This document shows, piece by piece, positions 42,341-50,809 of a DNA stretch of 64,000 bases. The position numbers and the translations under genes are program-made. Positions within the stretch are counted from its first letter, which is position 1; every line of letters begins with the position of its first letter. The DNA is from Bacillota bacterium (GTDB taxonomy: Bacteria > Bacillota > Bacilli > Paenibacillales > UBA4045): NCBI GenBank assembly GCA_023441055.1, contig JAEZQY010000031.1, positions 62,001 to 126,000 of the forward strand, read 5' to 3'. The notes beneath the pieces are model-generated. The model was not told where the DNA came from. It searched no databases and saw nothing but the letters and a program-made list of their open reading frames with translations.

Positions 42341-43887
42341 CGATTTGTCGACCATTCTTCCACGTTCCACACCTTCGTGATCCAGCCTTCATAGAAATCC
42401 GGTTCATGGGATACCAGTATGATCGTGCCCTTATACGCCTTCAGCGCGCGCTGAAGCTCCTCCTTAGCTGCTACATCCAAGTGATTGGTGGGCTCGTCCA
42501 GCAGCAGCCAATTCGATTCGCGCATCATCAGCTTGCATAGGCGCACCTTCGCCTGCTCACCGCCGCTGAGCTTGTTCATCGGCCTAGTAATATGCTCATT
42601 CTTCAGACCGCAACGCGCCAGCGCGGCGCGAACCTCATGCTGATTAAGCGAGGAGAATTCATTCCACACATCGTCTATCGGCGTCTGCGTGCCAGACTTT
42701 ACTTCTTGTTCGAAGTATTCCGGGAACAAGAAATCCCCCAGGAACACCTTGCCTGACAGCGGACTGATCTTACCGAGTATCGTCTTCAGCAAGGTAGACT
42801 TACCGACACCGTTCATGCCGACGATTGCGATCTTCTCGCCGCGTTCGATCATCATATTCATCTTAGGCAGTAGCGGCTGCGAATAGCCGATCTCCAGATC
42901 AACACCCTCGAATACAATCCGTCCGCTTGCACGCGATTCCTTGAACCCGAAGGTCGGCTTCGCCGCTTCCTCAGGCCGATCGATGCGCTCCATGCGGGCA
43001 AGCTGCTTCTCCCTGCTCTTCGCGCGGCCGCTCGTGGAATATCTGGCCTTGTTGCGCGCGATAAAATCCTCTTGCTTCTTAATGAATTCCTTCTGCTTCT
43101 CGTACGCATCAATATGCTGATTCTTATTGATCTCGGACATGTCGAGGAACCGTTCATAATTCGCTGTATATCGTGTCAGCTTCGTAAATTCCAGATGATA
43201 CACCACATTAACCACTTTATTCATAAATTCGGTATCATGCGAGATGAGCATGAAGGCGAACGGGTAATTCTGCAGATAATCCGTCAGCCACTCAATATGT
43301 TCGACATCCAGATAGTTGGTCGGTTCATCGAGCAGGAGCACAGTCGGCTTCTGCAACAGAAGCTTCGCAAGCAGAACCTTCGTACGCTGACCGCCGCTAA
43401 GCGTGGCGACATCTCGTTCCAAGCCGATTGCGCCCAGGCCTAGCCCATTCGCCGTCTCTTCCACCTTCACATCCAGTGTATAGAAGCCACTCGCGTCCAG
43501 CCGCTCCTGAATCTCGCCCATCTGCTCGAGCAGTGTCTCCAGCTCCTCTGGCGAGGCATCCGCCATCTGCTCGGTGATCCCAGTCAATTCCTGCTCCAGC
43601 TCCAGCAGAGGCAAGAATGCCTCCTTGAGCACATCGCGAATCGTCTTCCCAGGCTCCAGCTTCGAATGCTGATCCAGATAGCCGTATTGCACACGCGGTG
43701 TCCACTCGATCCTGCCGCTGTCCCTCACCAATTGTCCGGTAACTAAATTCATCAGCGTCGACTTGCCAACCCCGTTGGCACCGACGAGACCGACGCGCTC
43801 GCCAGCGAGCAGGCGGAACGATACATCCTTGAATAACATCTTGCCGCTATAGCTATGACTTAGATCTTCTACGGTTAACAGACTCAT
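42337..43887 (-). CDS. yfmM: ABC-F ATPase of the YfmM type
   Basis: This 516-residue protein has two intact ATPase domains: GANGVGKST, LSGGQRTKV and LLLDEPTNYLD, then GMNGVGKST, LSGGEQAKV and LLLDEPTNHLD. They are joined by a basic helical linker (YEKQKEFIKKQEDFIARNKA). Length and linker match YfmM (518). Proteins of this group act in translation, some with antibiotic resistance roles; no resistance call can be made here. The ATG at 43887 has GGAG 6 nt before it. A DUF1294 gene overlaps its stop codon. Confidence 0.88.
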   Translation of the reverse strand: MSLLTVEDLSHSYSGKMLFKDVSFRLLAGERVGLVGANGVGKSTLMNLVTGQLVRDSGRIEWTPRVQYGYLDQHSKLEPGKTIRDVLKEAFLPLLELEQELTGITEQMADASPEELETLLEQMGEIQERLDASGFYTLDVKVEETANGLGLGAIGLERDVATLSGGQRTKVLLAKLLLQKPTVLLLDEPTNYLDVEHIEWLTDYLQNYPFAFMLISHDTEFMNKVVNVVYHLEFTKLTRYTANYERFLDMSEINKNQHIDAYEKQKEFIKKQEDFIARNKARYSTSGRAKSREKQLARMERIDRPEEAAKPTFGFKESRASGRIVFEGVDLEIGYSQPLLPKMNMMIERGEKIAIVGMNGVGKSTLLKTILGKISPLSGKVFLGDFLFPEYFEQEVKSGTQTPIDDVWNEFSSLNQHEVRAALARCGLKNEHITRPMNKLSGGEQAKVRLCKLMMRESNWLLLDEPTNHLDVAAKEELQRALKAYKGTIILVSHEPDFYEGWITKVWNVEEWSTNR

Positions 43888-43935
43888 GCGTTCTCCAAAC
43901 TCCAATCTCTCTTATATAAAATAGGTCGTCTCCCA

Positions 43936-45057
43936 TTATACGGATTCATGACGCTTCGGTACAGTAAAAATCACCTCAGTACCTTCGTTGACCGCAGATC
44001 GGATCGTAAGCTGCCCCCCTACGGCTCTTGCCCGCTCTTCCATACTGAATAACCCAACCCCCTGCTTGCTTGCATGGCGCTCGAATCCAATCCCCTCATC
44101 CTGGACACGGACTTCGATATGATCACCGTGATCCTGCAGGGATAGCTTTACGTCCGACACTTGCGCGTACCGTCCGACATTCGTCAATGCCTCTTGCATG
44201 ATGCGATAGATTGCCGTCTCGACATGCATCTCCAATCGATCCTTCAGCTGCCCATGCAGCTGAACACGAATACCGTAGTGCTCGGAATAATACTCGATAT
44301 AGGATCGTATAGCCGGCAGCACGCCGAGGTCATCCAGCGCTGATGGACGGAGCTCTCTAGCCAGTCCGCGTATATCCTCCATCAGGAAGGTCACATCCTG
44401 CCGTAAGCTGCCTAGCTCTTCCGCAGAGCCGCCATTCCTGGCGATCAATCGGTCTAATTGGATGAGCAGGGAGAACATGCTCTGGCCAATGCCATCATGT
44501 AATTCCCGGGAGATGCGCTTGCGCTCCTCCTCCTGGATCTGCATCACCTTAACCATCATCCGCTGAAGCTCTTCCTCGGTCTGCTTAAGCTTCGTCACTT
44601 CATGACGAACTGCGAGATACTGGAATGGCTCCCCAGTTTCTAGCAGGAAGGGCACGATCGTCGTATTCACCCAATAATAAGAGCCGTCCTTCGCCTTGTT
44701 CCGAACATCATTGCGCCACACTAGTCCCGCGCGTATCGTATCCCATAAATTCCGCATGAATGCCTTGTCATGATAGCCCGAATTGATGATGCGATGATCC
44801 GAGCCGATCAATTCCTCGCGCGAGTATTGCGAGATCTCACAGAAGCGGCTGTTCACATAGATGATCTTGCCTCTCTGATCCGTCACCGCGATAATCGACG
44901 ACTCGTCGAGCGCGAATTTCAAATCGCTCAGCTGGCGGAGAGCCTTCATCACCTGCACGCGGTAACGCTCATCCGGAATCTGATCACGCAGCTCCTCAAA
45001 CAAGTCCGACATCAACGATCCCGACCAGCCTGAACGATCGATCCATTGCTCACTCAA
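43936..45057 (-). CDS. PAS-domain sensor histidine kinase (NreB-like, HisKA_3)
   Basis: This 373-residue kinase has no membrane segment. It has a PAS domain (about residues 45-165; SIIAVTDQRGKIIYVNSRFC, KDGSYYWVNTTIVPF), a dimerisation helix with the phospho-acceptor His (RISRELHDGIGQSM) and a HATPase_c domain (QEALTNVGRYAQ, DEGIGF, GVGLFSMEERA). The order GAF, regulator, kinase resembles staphylococcal nreABC. However, the PAS domain has a single Cys, not the four that hold the oxygen-sensing Fe-S cluster of NreB, so the signal differs. The TTG start overlaps the regulator gene by 8 bp; an ATG at 45012 is an alternative. Confidence 0.88.
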   Translation of the reverse strand: MSEQWIDRSGWSGSLMSDLFEELRDQIPDERYRVQVMKALRQLSDLKFALDESSIIAVTDQRGKIIYVNSRFCEISQYSREELIGSDHRIINSGYHDKAFMRNLWDTIRAGLVWRNDVRNKAKDGSYYWVNTTIVPFLLETGEPFQYLAVRHEVTKLKQTEEELQRMMVKVMQIQEEERKRISRELHDGIGQSMFSLLIQLDRLIARNGGSAEELGSLRQDVTFLMEDIRGLARELRPSALDDLGVLPAIRSYIEYYSEHYGIRVQLHGQLKDRLEMHVETAIYRIMQEALTNVGRYAQVSDVKLSLQDHGDHIEVRVQDEGIGFERHASKQGVGLFSMEERARAVGGQLTIRSAVNEGTEVIFTVPKRHESV

Positions 45058-45703
45058 AGTTCAGCAATCCCTTCTTCATCGCATATTGCACAAGCTCAGG
45101 GCGTGTGCGAAGCCCCAGCTTCTCCATCACATTCGACTTATGGGATTCAACCGTCTTGACACTAATAATGAGACCTTCCGCAATTTCCTTGTTGGAATAT
45201 CCCTTGGCAACCCAAGACAGAACCTCCTGTTCGCGCTCAGAAAGCTGCTGTAGATCATTCAGTTGTTCATTCTGGTTCGCGCGATCCAGATACTCCCCCA
45301 TCAGTCTCTTGGTAGCCGTGGGGTTCAGGTAAGCATTCCCTTCGGCTACCAGCTTAATGGCGGTTAGCAGCTCCTCGTGCGGCGCGCTCTTAAGAATATA
45401 TCCGGACGCGCCTGCATGTATCGCGCGGAATAAGTAATCCTCATCGTCATGCATCGTCAGCACGAGCACCGCAATATCCGGGAACAGCTCCTTCAATGAC
45501 GTTGTCGCCGTCATGCCATCCATGCCATGAGGCATGCTCAGATCCATCAAGACAACATCCGGCTGCAGCTGCCCGGCGAGCGCGATCGCTTCCTTGCCTT
45601 CCGCCGCTTCGCCGACAACTTCTAGAAGCTCGTTATCACTCAGTAGCGCGCTCAGTCCGGAGCGAACGACTGCGTGATCATCTACAATTAATAATCGAAT
45701 CAA
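45050..45703 (-). CDS. NarL/FixJ-family response regulator (NreC-like)
   Basis: This 217-residue regulator has a receiver domain (LIVDDHAVVRSGL; phospho-acceptor Asp in VVLMDLSMP; Lys in YILKSAPHE) and a C-terminal LuxR-type helix-turn-helix (LSEREQEVLSWVAKGYSNKE, SVKTVESHKSNVMEKLGL). It should be phosphorylated by the PAS kinase, whose gene overlaps its 3' end. I place the start at TTG 45703, 6 nt after GAGGTG, giving the usual family length; the frame runs 15 codons further. Upstream is the GAF protein. Confidence 0.92.
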   Translation of the reverse strand: MIRLLIVDDHAVVRSGLSALLSDNELLEVVGEAAEGKEAIALAGQLQPDVVLMDLSMPHGMDGMTATTSLKELFPDIAVLVLTMHDDEDYLFRAIHAGASGYILKSAPHEELLTAIKLVAEGNAYLNPTATKRLMGEYLDRANQNEQLNDLQQLSEREQEVLSWVAKGYSNKEIAEGLIISVKTVESHKSNVMEKLGLRTRPELVQYAMKKGLLNFE

Positions 45704-45792
45704 TGCATCCACCTCACACCCCATCATAATACAAAAAGATGAATCCAATCAATGGATTCATCTCACATCGCAGGCAATTGTAACTGGAGCAA

Positions 45793-46224
45793 CTACAAAT
45801 TATGCAACAGCTCTAGGCCGGCTTGATACAGTTGGTTGATGTCCTCGCTGTCATACAGCTGCTCCGTCCGATGTCCGGACAGGAGGACGGCAGCGATCCG
45901 GCGATCCTGCTGCAGTGGAATCGCGAGCACACTGACTAGCTGTTCAACCAGCATGATCGGATATTGATTACGCAGAAGCTCCAGCTCTGGATTCGAACGA
46001 TCCAGGATGAACGGGCGCCCATACCGAATCACTTGTCCTGTAATCCCGGAGCCTGGGCGTTGAGCCATCTGATAGAATCGTTCATTGGTATTGCCCGACG
46101 CGTATTCCCAGCGAAGCCGATTATCGCGTTGATCTAATTTGGCAATCGCCAAGAAGTCTGACCCGATTCGTTCACGACAGGCATCCAACTGGTCGGATAA
46201 CTCGGATCGAACCTTAATCATCAT
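45793..46224 (-). CDS. GAF-domain protein (NreA-like)
   Basis: This 143-residue protein consists of one GAF domain: DACRERIGSDFLAIAKLDQR, RPGSGITGQVIRYGRPFILD, LVSVLAIPLQQDRRIAAVLL. NreA in staphylococci is a single GAF protein that binds nitrate and inhibits the kinase NreB. The gene order here makes a similar modulator role likely, but ligand residues were not checked. The start is ATG 46224 (or 46221) after GTGGAGG. It is the first gene of the minus-strand operon with the regulator and kinase, and is divergent from fnr. Confidence 0.82.
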   Translation of the reverse strand: MMIKVRSELSDQLDACRERIGSDFLAIAKLDQRDNRLRWEYASGNTNERFYQMAQRPGSGITGQVIRYGRPFILDRSNPELELLRNQYPIMLVEQLVSVLAIPLQQDRRIAAVLLSGHRTEQLYDSEDINQLYQAGLELLHNL

Positions 46225-46343
46225 CGTTCCTCCACTCTCTTCATCCATAATAAAATGTTAGGTATAACCATTGTAATTCGGAATCATGCCTTTGTAAGCT
46301 GGGGAATTCCCTGAAAAGCTAACCAGGGTTATTCTCCTCTTCC

Positions 46344-46359
46344 TGTGACATTCCTCACA
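46344..46359. promoter_or_regulatory. Fnr-binding box
   Basis: TGTGACATTCCTCACA matches exactly the TGTGA-N6-TCACA box bound by Bacillus Fnr and by Crp. It lies between fnr (+) and the GAF/regulator/kinase operon (-), so it may allow autoregulation of fnr, control of the divergent operon, or both. Confidence 0.82.
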
Positions 46360-46388
46360 TTCGCTAGGGGTTTTTCCCCCCATGAAGT

Positions 46389-46404
46389 TCAGGAGTTCTC
46401 CTGA
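46389..46404. promoter_or_regulatory. 16-bp palindrome in the fnr upstream region
   Basis: TCAGGAGTTCTCCTGA is a perfect inverted repeat with a 2-bp centre, 64 bp before the fnr ATG. It could be an operator or a hairpin in the fnr leader. Just before it is GGGG-TTTTT-CCCC (46367-46379). Confidence 0.45.
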
Positions 46405-46467
46405 TACTATCGTCTATCGATTCGCGCTATGATAAATGTAACAACAACACTAAGGGAGCTGGAGAGC

Positions 46468-47229
46468 ATGGCCATTACTGCAATGGATACACGAACTAAC
46501 AACTCGTCAGGCTGCGAGCGGAGCAAGGCGGCTTACGGGATCGAGGGCTATATATCGGAGGACAATTTCAAGCTGCTGAAGGAAATTATGTATCCTAGGA
46601 AGACGGAAGCCGGTCAATACTTGTTCTGGGAAGGCGATGCGGCAGATTACCTGTTCTTCCTTCACTCCGGGCGGGTTAAGATTACGAAGTCAACCGAGGA
46701 TGGCAAAGATATGATTATGTCGATCCAGCAGAAGGGCGATCTCGTCATGGAGATGGGCGGCTTTACTGAATCCCTGCACCAATACAGCGCTGAAGTGCTG
46801 CTCGACGCGGAAGTGGGCGTTATTCAGCGCAAGGATCTGGAAATTCTACTCTATCGACACGGCGATTTCGCGATTGAATTTATGTCCTGGATGAGCTTGA
46901 TGCATCGCCTGACCCAATCGAAATTCCGTGATCTGCTCCTCTATGGCAAGACTGGCGCATTAGCATCAACCCTAATCAGACTTAGTAATTCCTTCGGAAT
47001 CGCTACGCCTGAAGGCATCCGGATTGATATCAAGCTGACGAATTCCGAGCTGGCTGATATTATCGGAGCGACTCGCGAAAGCGTCAATCGGATGCTCGGC
47101 GATATGAAGAGCGCAGGAACATTAACGACCAAGAACGGGCACCTGATCATTAAGAAGCTGAGCGACCTGCGCGAGACCTGCCATTGCCCGACTTTCCCTG
47201 AATGCCCAGTAGAGATTTGCCGAATTTGA
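46468..47229 (+). CDS. fnr: Fnr-type oxygen-responsive transcriptional activator
   Basis: This 253-residue Crp/Fnr regulator has a cyclic-nucleotide-like sensor fold (GQYLFWEGDAADYLFFLHSG), a dimer helix and a C-terminal winged helix (NSELADIIGATRESVNRMLG). The tail CHCPTFPECPVEICRI has cysteines at 238, 240, 246 and 251. Bacillus Fnr binds a [4Fe-4S] cluster with three C-terminal cysteines spaced C-x2-C-x4-C plus an Asp. Here C-x4-C is kept and an earlier Cys lies 6 residues before it, so cluster binding is likely. The ATG at 46468 lies 9 nt after AAGGGAG. A consensus Fnr box is upstream; ypdA follows. Confidence 0.88.
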   Translation: MAITAMDTRTNNSSGCERSKAAYGIEGYISEDNFKLLKEIMYPRKTEAGQYLFWEGDAADYLFFLHSGRVKITKSTEDGKDMIMSIQQKGDLVMEMGGFTESLHQYSAEVLLDAEVGVIQRKDLEILLYRHGDFAIEFMSWMSLMHRLTQSKFRDLLLYGKTGALASTLIRLSNSFGIATPEGIRIDIKLTNSELADIIGATRESVNRMLGDMKSAGTLTTKNGHLIIKKLSDLRETCHCPTFPECPVEICRI

Positions 47230-47293
47230 GGCGAATCTCTTCTTTATGTTACGATATCCTTATTCGAACGAACTGATTCATGGAGGTATAGCA

Positions 47294-48283
47294 ATGAACC
47301 ACCAAGAGCAAGTCATCATCATCGGAGCTGGCCCTTGCGGTCTAGCGGCAGCGATCTCGCTGAAGCGGATCGGGCTGAACCCGCTCCTACTGGAGAAGGA
47401 ATCGATCGTCAATTCGATCTTCCTCTATCCGACGAACATGCAATTCTTCAGCAGCCCTGAGCTGCTAGAAATCGGTGATATCCCCTTCTCCACTGCCAAT
47501 GATAAGCCTTATCGCGCAGAGGCGTTAAGCTATTATCGCAAGGCGGCTAAGCATCATCAGCTGCGTATTCACAGCTACGAGGAGGTTACGGCAGTGCAGC
47601 CGACTGAGCCTGGCTTCCGTGTAGAGAGCCAGACGCGCGCGGGCGAAGTCAAGCATTATCAGGCGGATCATGTTGTGATCGCCACGGGCTATTTTGATAA
47701 TCCGAATCGTCTTGATATCCCTGGGGAGGAGCTGGACAAGGTCAGCCACTTCTTCCGGGAGGCGCATCCGTATTCCGGGACGAATGTGGCTATTATCGGG
47801 GGCAGCAATTCCGCAATTGACGCGGCGCTGGAGCTGCATCGGGTAGAGGCGAACGTGACGGTGGTCTATCGCAAATCGGATTACTCGCCGCAGATCAAGC
47901 CATGGGTACTGCCAGGCTTCCGCAGTCTGGTCGAGAAAGGACGCATTCGCATGATGTTCCAATCGCAGGTCACGCAGATTAAGCCCGGCTCGATCGTAAT
48001 CAACCAGCAGAACGAGGGACTGACTGAGCTGGACAATGATTTCGTGCTGGCGTTAACCGGATTTAAGCCGAATCGCCGCTTCCTGACGAGCATCGGGGTT
48101 CATATGGATAATGAGACGGAGAAGCCTGTCATCCATCCTGAGACGATGGAGACGAATATTCCTGGTCTCTATATCGCAGGGGTCATTGCTTCCGGCTCTA
48201 ATGCGAACGAGGTGTTCATTGAGACCGGCCGCTTCCATGGCGATCTCATCGCGAAGCATCTGCAGGAGCAGAGAAGTCGCTGA
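47294..48283 (+). CDS. ypdA: YpdA-type NAD(P)H-dependent bacillithiol disulfide reductase
   Basis: This 329-residue flavoprotein has an FAD-binding GAGPCGLAAA at its N-terminus, a second nucleotide motif IGGSNSAIDAALELH for NADPH, ATGYFDNPN, and LYIAGVIASGSNANEVFIE near the end. This matches YpdA (Bdr), the reductase for oxidised bacillithiol, at the same length. The ATG at 47294 has GGAGGT 8 nt upstream; the frame extends 16 codons earlier. It lies 64 bp after fnr and may share its transcript. Its end overlaps the convergent kinase-fold gene by 38 bp. Confidence 0.9.
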   Translation: MNHQEQVIIIGAGPCGLAAAISLKRIGLNPLLLEKESIVNSIFLYPTNMQFFSSPELLEIGDIPFSTANDKPYRAEALSYYRKAAKHHQLRIHSYEEVTAVQPTEPGFRVESQTRAGEVKHYQADHVVIATGYFDNPNRLDIPGEELDKVSHFFREAHPYSGTNVAIIGGSNSAIDAALELHRVEANVTVVYRKSDYSPQIKPWVLPGFRSLVEKGRIRMMFQSQVTQIKPGSIVINQQNEGLTELDNDFVLALTGFKPNRRFLTSIGVHMDNETEKPVIHPETMETNIPGLYIAGVIASGSNANEVFIETGRFHGDLIAKHLQEQRSR

Positions 48284-49298
48284 ATGCAAGCATCAACCGT
48301 TCCAATTCCAGCAAGCCCGCTTCGGCGGTCGTCAGCTGCTGAGCCAGCTCAGACATGCAACGAATCACCAGCGTCTCGTCATTCACACCGTCGAAGTAGC
48401 GGCTAAGGAAGTGTAAGAATACATCAAGCTTCCGCAAAATAAATAAATGAGGAATCGCCGCGGCCTCCTCCATTGTTAAGCGGGCATGCGCGGTGTAGCC
48501 GCGCATGAATTCGGTTACGCGCTGACTCATCTCATGGCTCGGTTGTGCAGGAAGATATATATCCGTAAGGGCAACAGCCACCTCCATGCATCGCAGGTCC
48601 ATCGTCGCAAATTCGAAGTCCAGTATCGCGCAGATCTCACCTGCGGCATCAGCAAGCATATTCGTCCGATTTACATCGCCATGCACCAGCTGCTGGGGAA
48701 GCTCGATCAATTGCGGCAGCAACTGGGTGAATGTGCGATAATGCGTCCAGATCAAGGTCAACTCCGCAGCATATGCATCGAATGGCGGCTTGGGCCGCAG
48801 ACAGAATGATTCCAATACGTCTGTGGCGCACAACGGATAAGATGCTTCGATCTGATAGTAGGGTGCATATACAGGTGTAAGGGGCAGCTCGACACGACGC
48901 AAGGCCTGACTAAGCTCGCCGACCGCCTTGCCATACCCATACACCTCATCCAGCGTCTCCAGCTTCGGATTACAACCTTCCGTATACGTGAATATAGCGG
49001 CAAGCTGGTTATCGCTTGCCGCTAATATCGTATAGGTATGGCCTTGCTTATTCATGATCGGGACCGGTGTATGAACGGATAGGTCCAGCTGTTGCAGCGA
49101 TTGAAGTACCGCATGCTCATAGCGCACCTTGGCAGCATCCCGATGTGTCTCATAACGTCTGAGTACATACGCTTGTCCATCCATACGAATGAACCGAGTT
49201 GTGTTATTCGTGCCTGCCCCGCTCCTGTTCACCATCTCCCAGTGCTGATGCTCATATGCATCCAGCACCTGCTGAAGCAGCGTCTGTTCATCCACCAC
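48246..49298 (-). CDS. Aminoglycoside phosphotransferase-fold small-molecule kinase
   Basis: This 350-residue protein has the APH/choline kinase fold. The catalytic loop is LVHGDVNRTNML and the metal-binding Asp is in AILDFEFATMD. The N-lobe includes AYVLRRYETHRDAAKVRYEH with the ATP Lys-like Arg region. The family includes homoserine kinase-like, fructosamine kinase-like and spore-coat CotS-like members; the substrate cannot be decided. The start is a GTG (two in tandem) 8 nt after GAGGAG. The last 38 bp overlap the end of ypdA on the other strand. Confidence 0.85.
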   Translation of the reverse strand: MVDEQTLLQQVLDAYEHQHWEMVNRSGAGTNNTTRFIRMDGQAYVLRRYETHRDAAKVRYEHAVLQSLQQLDLSVHTPVPIMNKQGHTYTILAASDNQLAAIFTYTEGCNPKLETLDEVYGYGKAVGELSQALRRVELPLTPVYAPYYQIEASYPLCATDVLESFCLRPKPPFDAYAAELTLIWTHYRTFTQLLPQLIELPQQLVHGDVNRTNMLADAAGEICAILDFEFATMDLRCMEVAVALTDIYLPAQPSHEMSQRVTEFMRGYTAHARLTMEEAAAIPHLFILRKLDVFLHFLSRYFDGVNDETLVIRCMSELAQQLTTAEAGLLELERLMLAFSDFSAPADASR

Positions 49299-49338
49299 TG
49301 CAACTGCTCCTCTTCTGCTTATCTGTCAGGGGTTTCAC

Positions 49339-50145
49339 CTAATCCTGAAGGATGTAGACCTTCACAGTCTGAATGCCGAACTGTCTAACCTTGCTGCGAG
49401 CTTCCGGGATGAAGATGTCGATCTTATTCCCCTTGATCGAGCCGCCGATATCGGTTGCCCGGCCCAGCATGCCGCCGGCAGGCAGACCCTCGTAATCATA
49501 CCCTTCAATATACAACGTAGAACCGAGTGGAATCACCTCGGGATCGACCGCGATTGTGCCTAATCCGACGTCATAACCGGAATAATCCTTAGCCTTGAAT
49601 CCGCCCTTGCCGTCCGGCTCCGACGTATAAGCATATGCAGTTACATGGTCTAGTACCTTCCATTGCGGTGCCACATAGGCGGATACCGCAGGTACATCCG
49701 CTTCATGAATAATCGCGACATAATTGTCATTGTCCCAAGTCGCCGATAACCCGCATAGCTCAGCTAGAAATCGTAGCGGGACATAGACTCTGCCTTCCCG
49801 ATATACGGGTGTTGTATCCAGTTCAATCATCTCACCATTATGTACGACAATAGGCGAATCTGTCTCCATTTGAATCACATTGGATTCATCAATTAATGTG
49901 ATTAAGAATTTGGATTCCACCTTGGCCCATTCAATCCTATAGCCCAACTGTTCAGATACGAATCGGAGTGGCACTTGGATCCGATGATGCTCGTCCTTAT
50001 AAGGCTGTGCGTCTGGGAACGCAATCAATTCCTCATGCAGTTGAACCTGTACGCTCAGATGAGGTGTAACCTCGTCCGCGTAAGCATGAATCGGTAATAA
50101 TAGAATAGCGATAATCAATAATCCAGAAATGCGCCAACGTCTCAT
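49339..50145 (-). CDS. Secreted 3D-domain protein with copper amine oxidase-like N-terminal repeats
   Basis: This 268-residue exported protein has a signal peptide (cleavage near HAYA-DE) and a stalk of two copper amine oxidase N-terminal-like beta repeats (RIQVPLRFVSEQLGYRIEW and VYVPLRFLAELCGLSATWD). A C-terminal 3D domain (GTIAVDPEVIPLGSTLYIEG, ATDIGGSIKGNKIDIF) carries the three Asp of the Stationary phase survival protein YuiC/MltA fold. It probably cleaves peptidoglycan glycan strands at the wall. A GGAGGAG-type site precedes the ATG. Confidence 0.88.
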   Translation of the reverse strand: MRRWRISGLLIIAILLLPIHAYADEVTPHLSVQVQLHEELIAFPDAQPYKDEHHRIQVPLRFVSEQLGYRIEWAKVESKFLITLIDESNVIQMETDSPIVVHNGEMIELDTTPVYREGRVYVPLRFLAELCGLSATWDNDNYVAIIHEADVPAVSAYVAPQWKVLDHVTAYAYTSEPDGKGGFKAKDYSGYDVGLGTIAVDPEVIPLGSTLYIEGYDYEGLPAGGMLGRATDIGGSIKGNKIDIFIPEARSKVRQFGIQTVKVYILQD

Positions 50146-50212
50146 TTCTCTCCTCCTGAATGCTATTTGAAATTACACTATCATGGGAGCATATCAGAAT
50201 TCAATGGTAATC

Positions 50213-50716
50213 CTAACCAATTGGATCTTCGAGCGCATACTCGAAATCCTCGATATCATAGGCGACAGCGGTGATGCCGCCCTCGATAATTTTGCTTAAT
50301 AATTCAAATTGGTCTGTAATCATAGGCGCTTGTTCTCGAATCGATACGAGCACCAGCTCTGTCTCAACTGGGTCTAGAAGCTCGCCATATTGCGCGTTCT
50401 CGATCGCATAGATGACCACGAGCGATGTATGTTCATTCACCGGCATGGGCGCGCTCTTCTTCCATGGAGACGTCAGCATTCGCTCCAGCTTCTTCTTATT
50501 GAACGGGTCCTCGAAGTAAGCGATCAATTCACGGATCTTCTCCTTCACGAATTGATCCTCGCCTTCTTCCGGCATAACCGGTTCACTGCTATCCTGCATC
50601 TCATATAACTCCAATATGGATGTATAAGGGATTATATACTCCACTGGTCTGCCAGGCACCAGCAATTGTCCATAAATGGCCAACATTACCGCTTCAATGA
50701 CAAACCGCCGGTTCAT
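50213..50716 (-). CDS. Conserved protein of unknown function
   Basis: This 167-residue soluble protein starts with MNRRFVIEAVMLAIYGQLLV and is predicted mostly helical, acidic in the middle (DSSEPVMPEEGEDQF) and at the C-terminus. The pattern is familiar from Paenibacillus genomes, but I know no function, and no catalytic motif is apparent. The ATG at 50716 has AAGGAAGG 7 nt upstream, and the frame extends nine codons further. It is divergent from the hemolysin III gene, with about 95 bp between them. Confidence 0.7.
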   Translation of the reverse strand: MNRRFVIEAVMLAIYGQLLVPGRPVEYIIPYTSILELYEMQDSSEPVMPEEGEDQFVKEKIRELIAYFEDPFNKKKLERMLTSPWKKSAPMPVNEHTSLVVIYAIENAQYGELLDPVETELVLVSIREQAPMITDQFELLSKIIEGGITAVAYDIEDFEYALEDPIG

Positions 50717-50809
50717 CAACAATCCTTCCTTTCTGACTCGCAATCGTCACGCTGAGTAGGTTTTATTTATGTTATACTTAGAGGTAAGTTTGAACTGGAG
50801 GTCGAAGAA

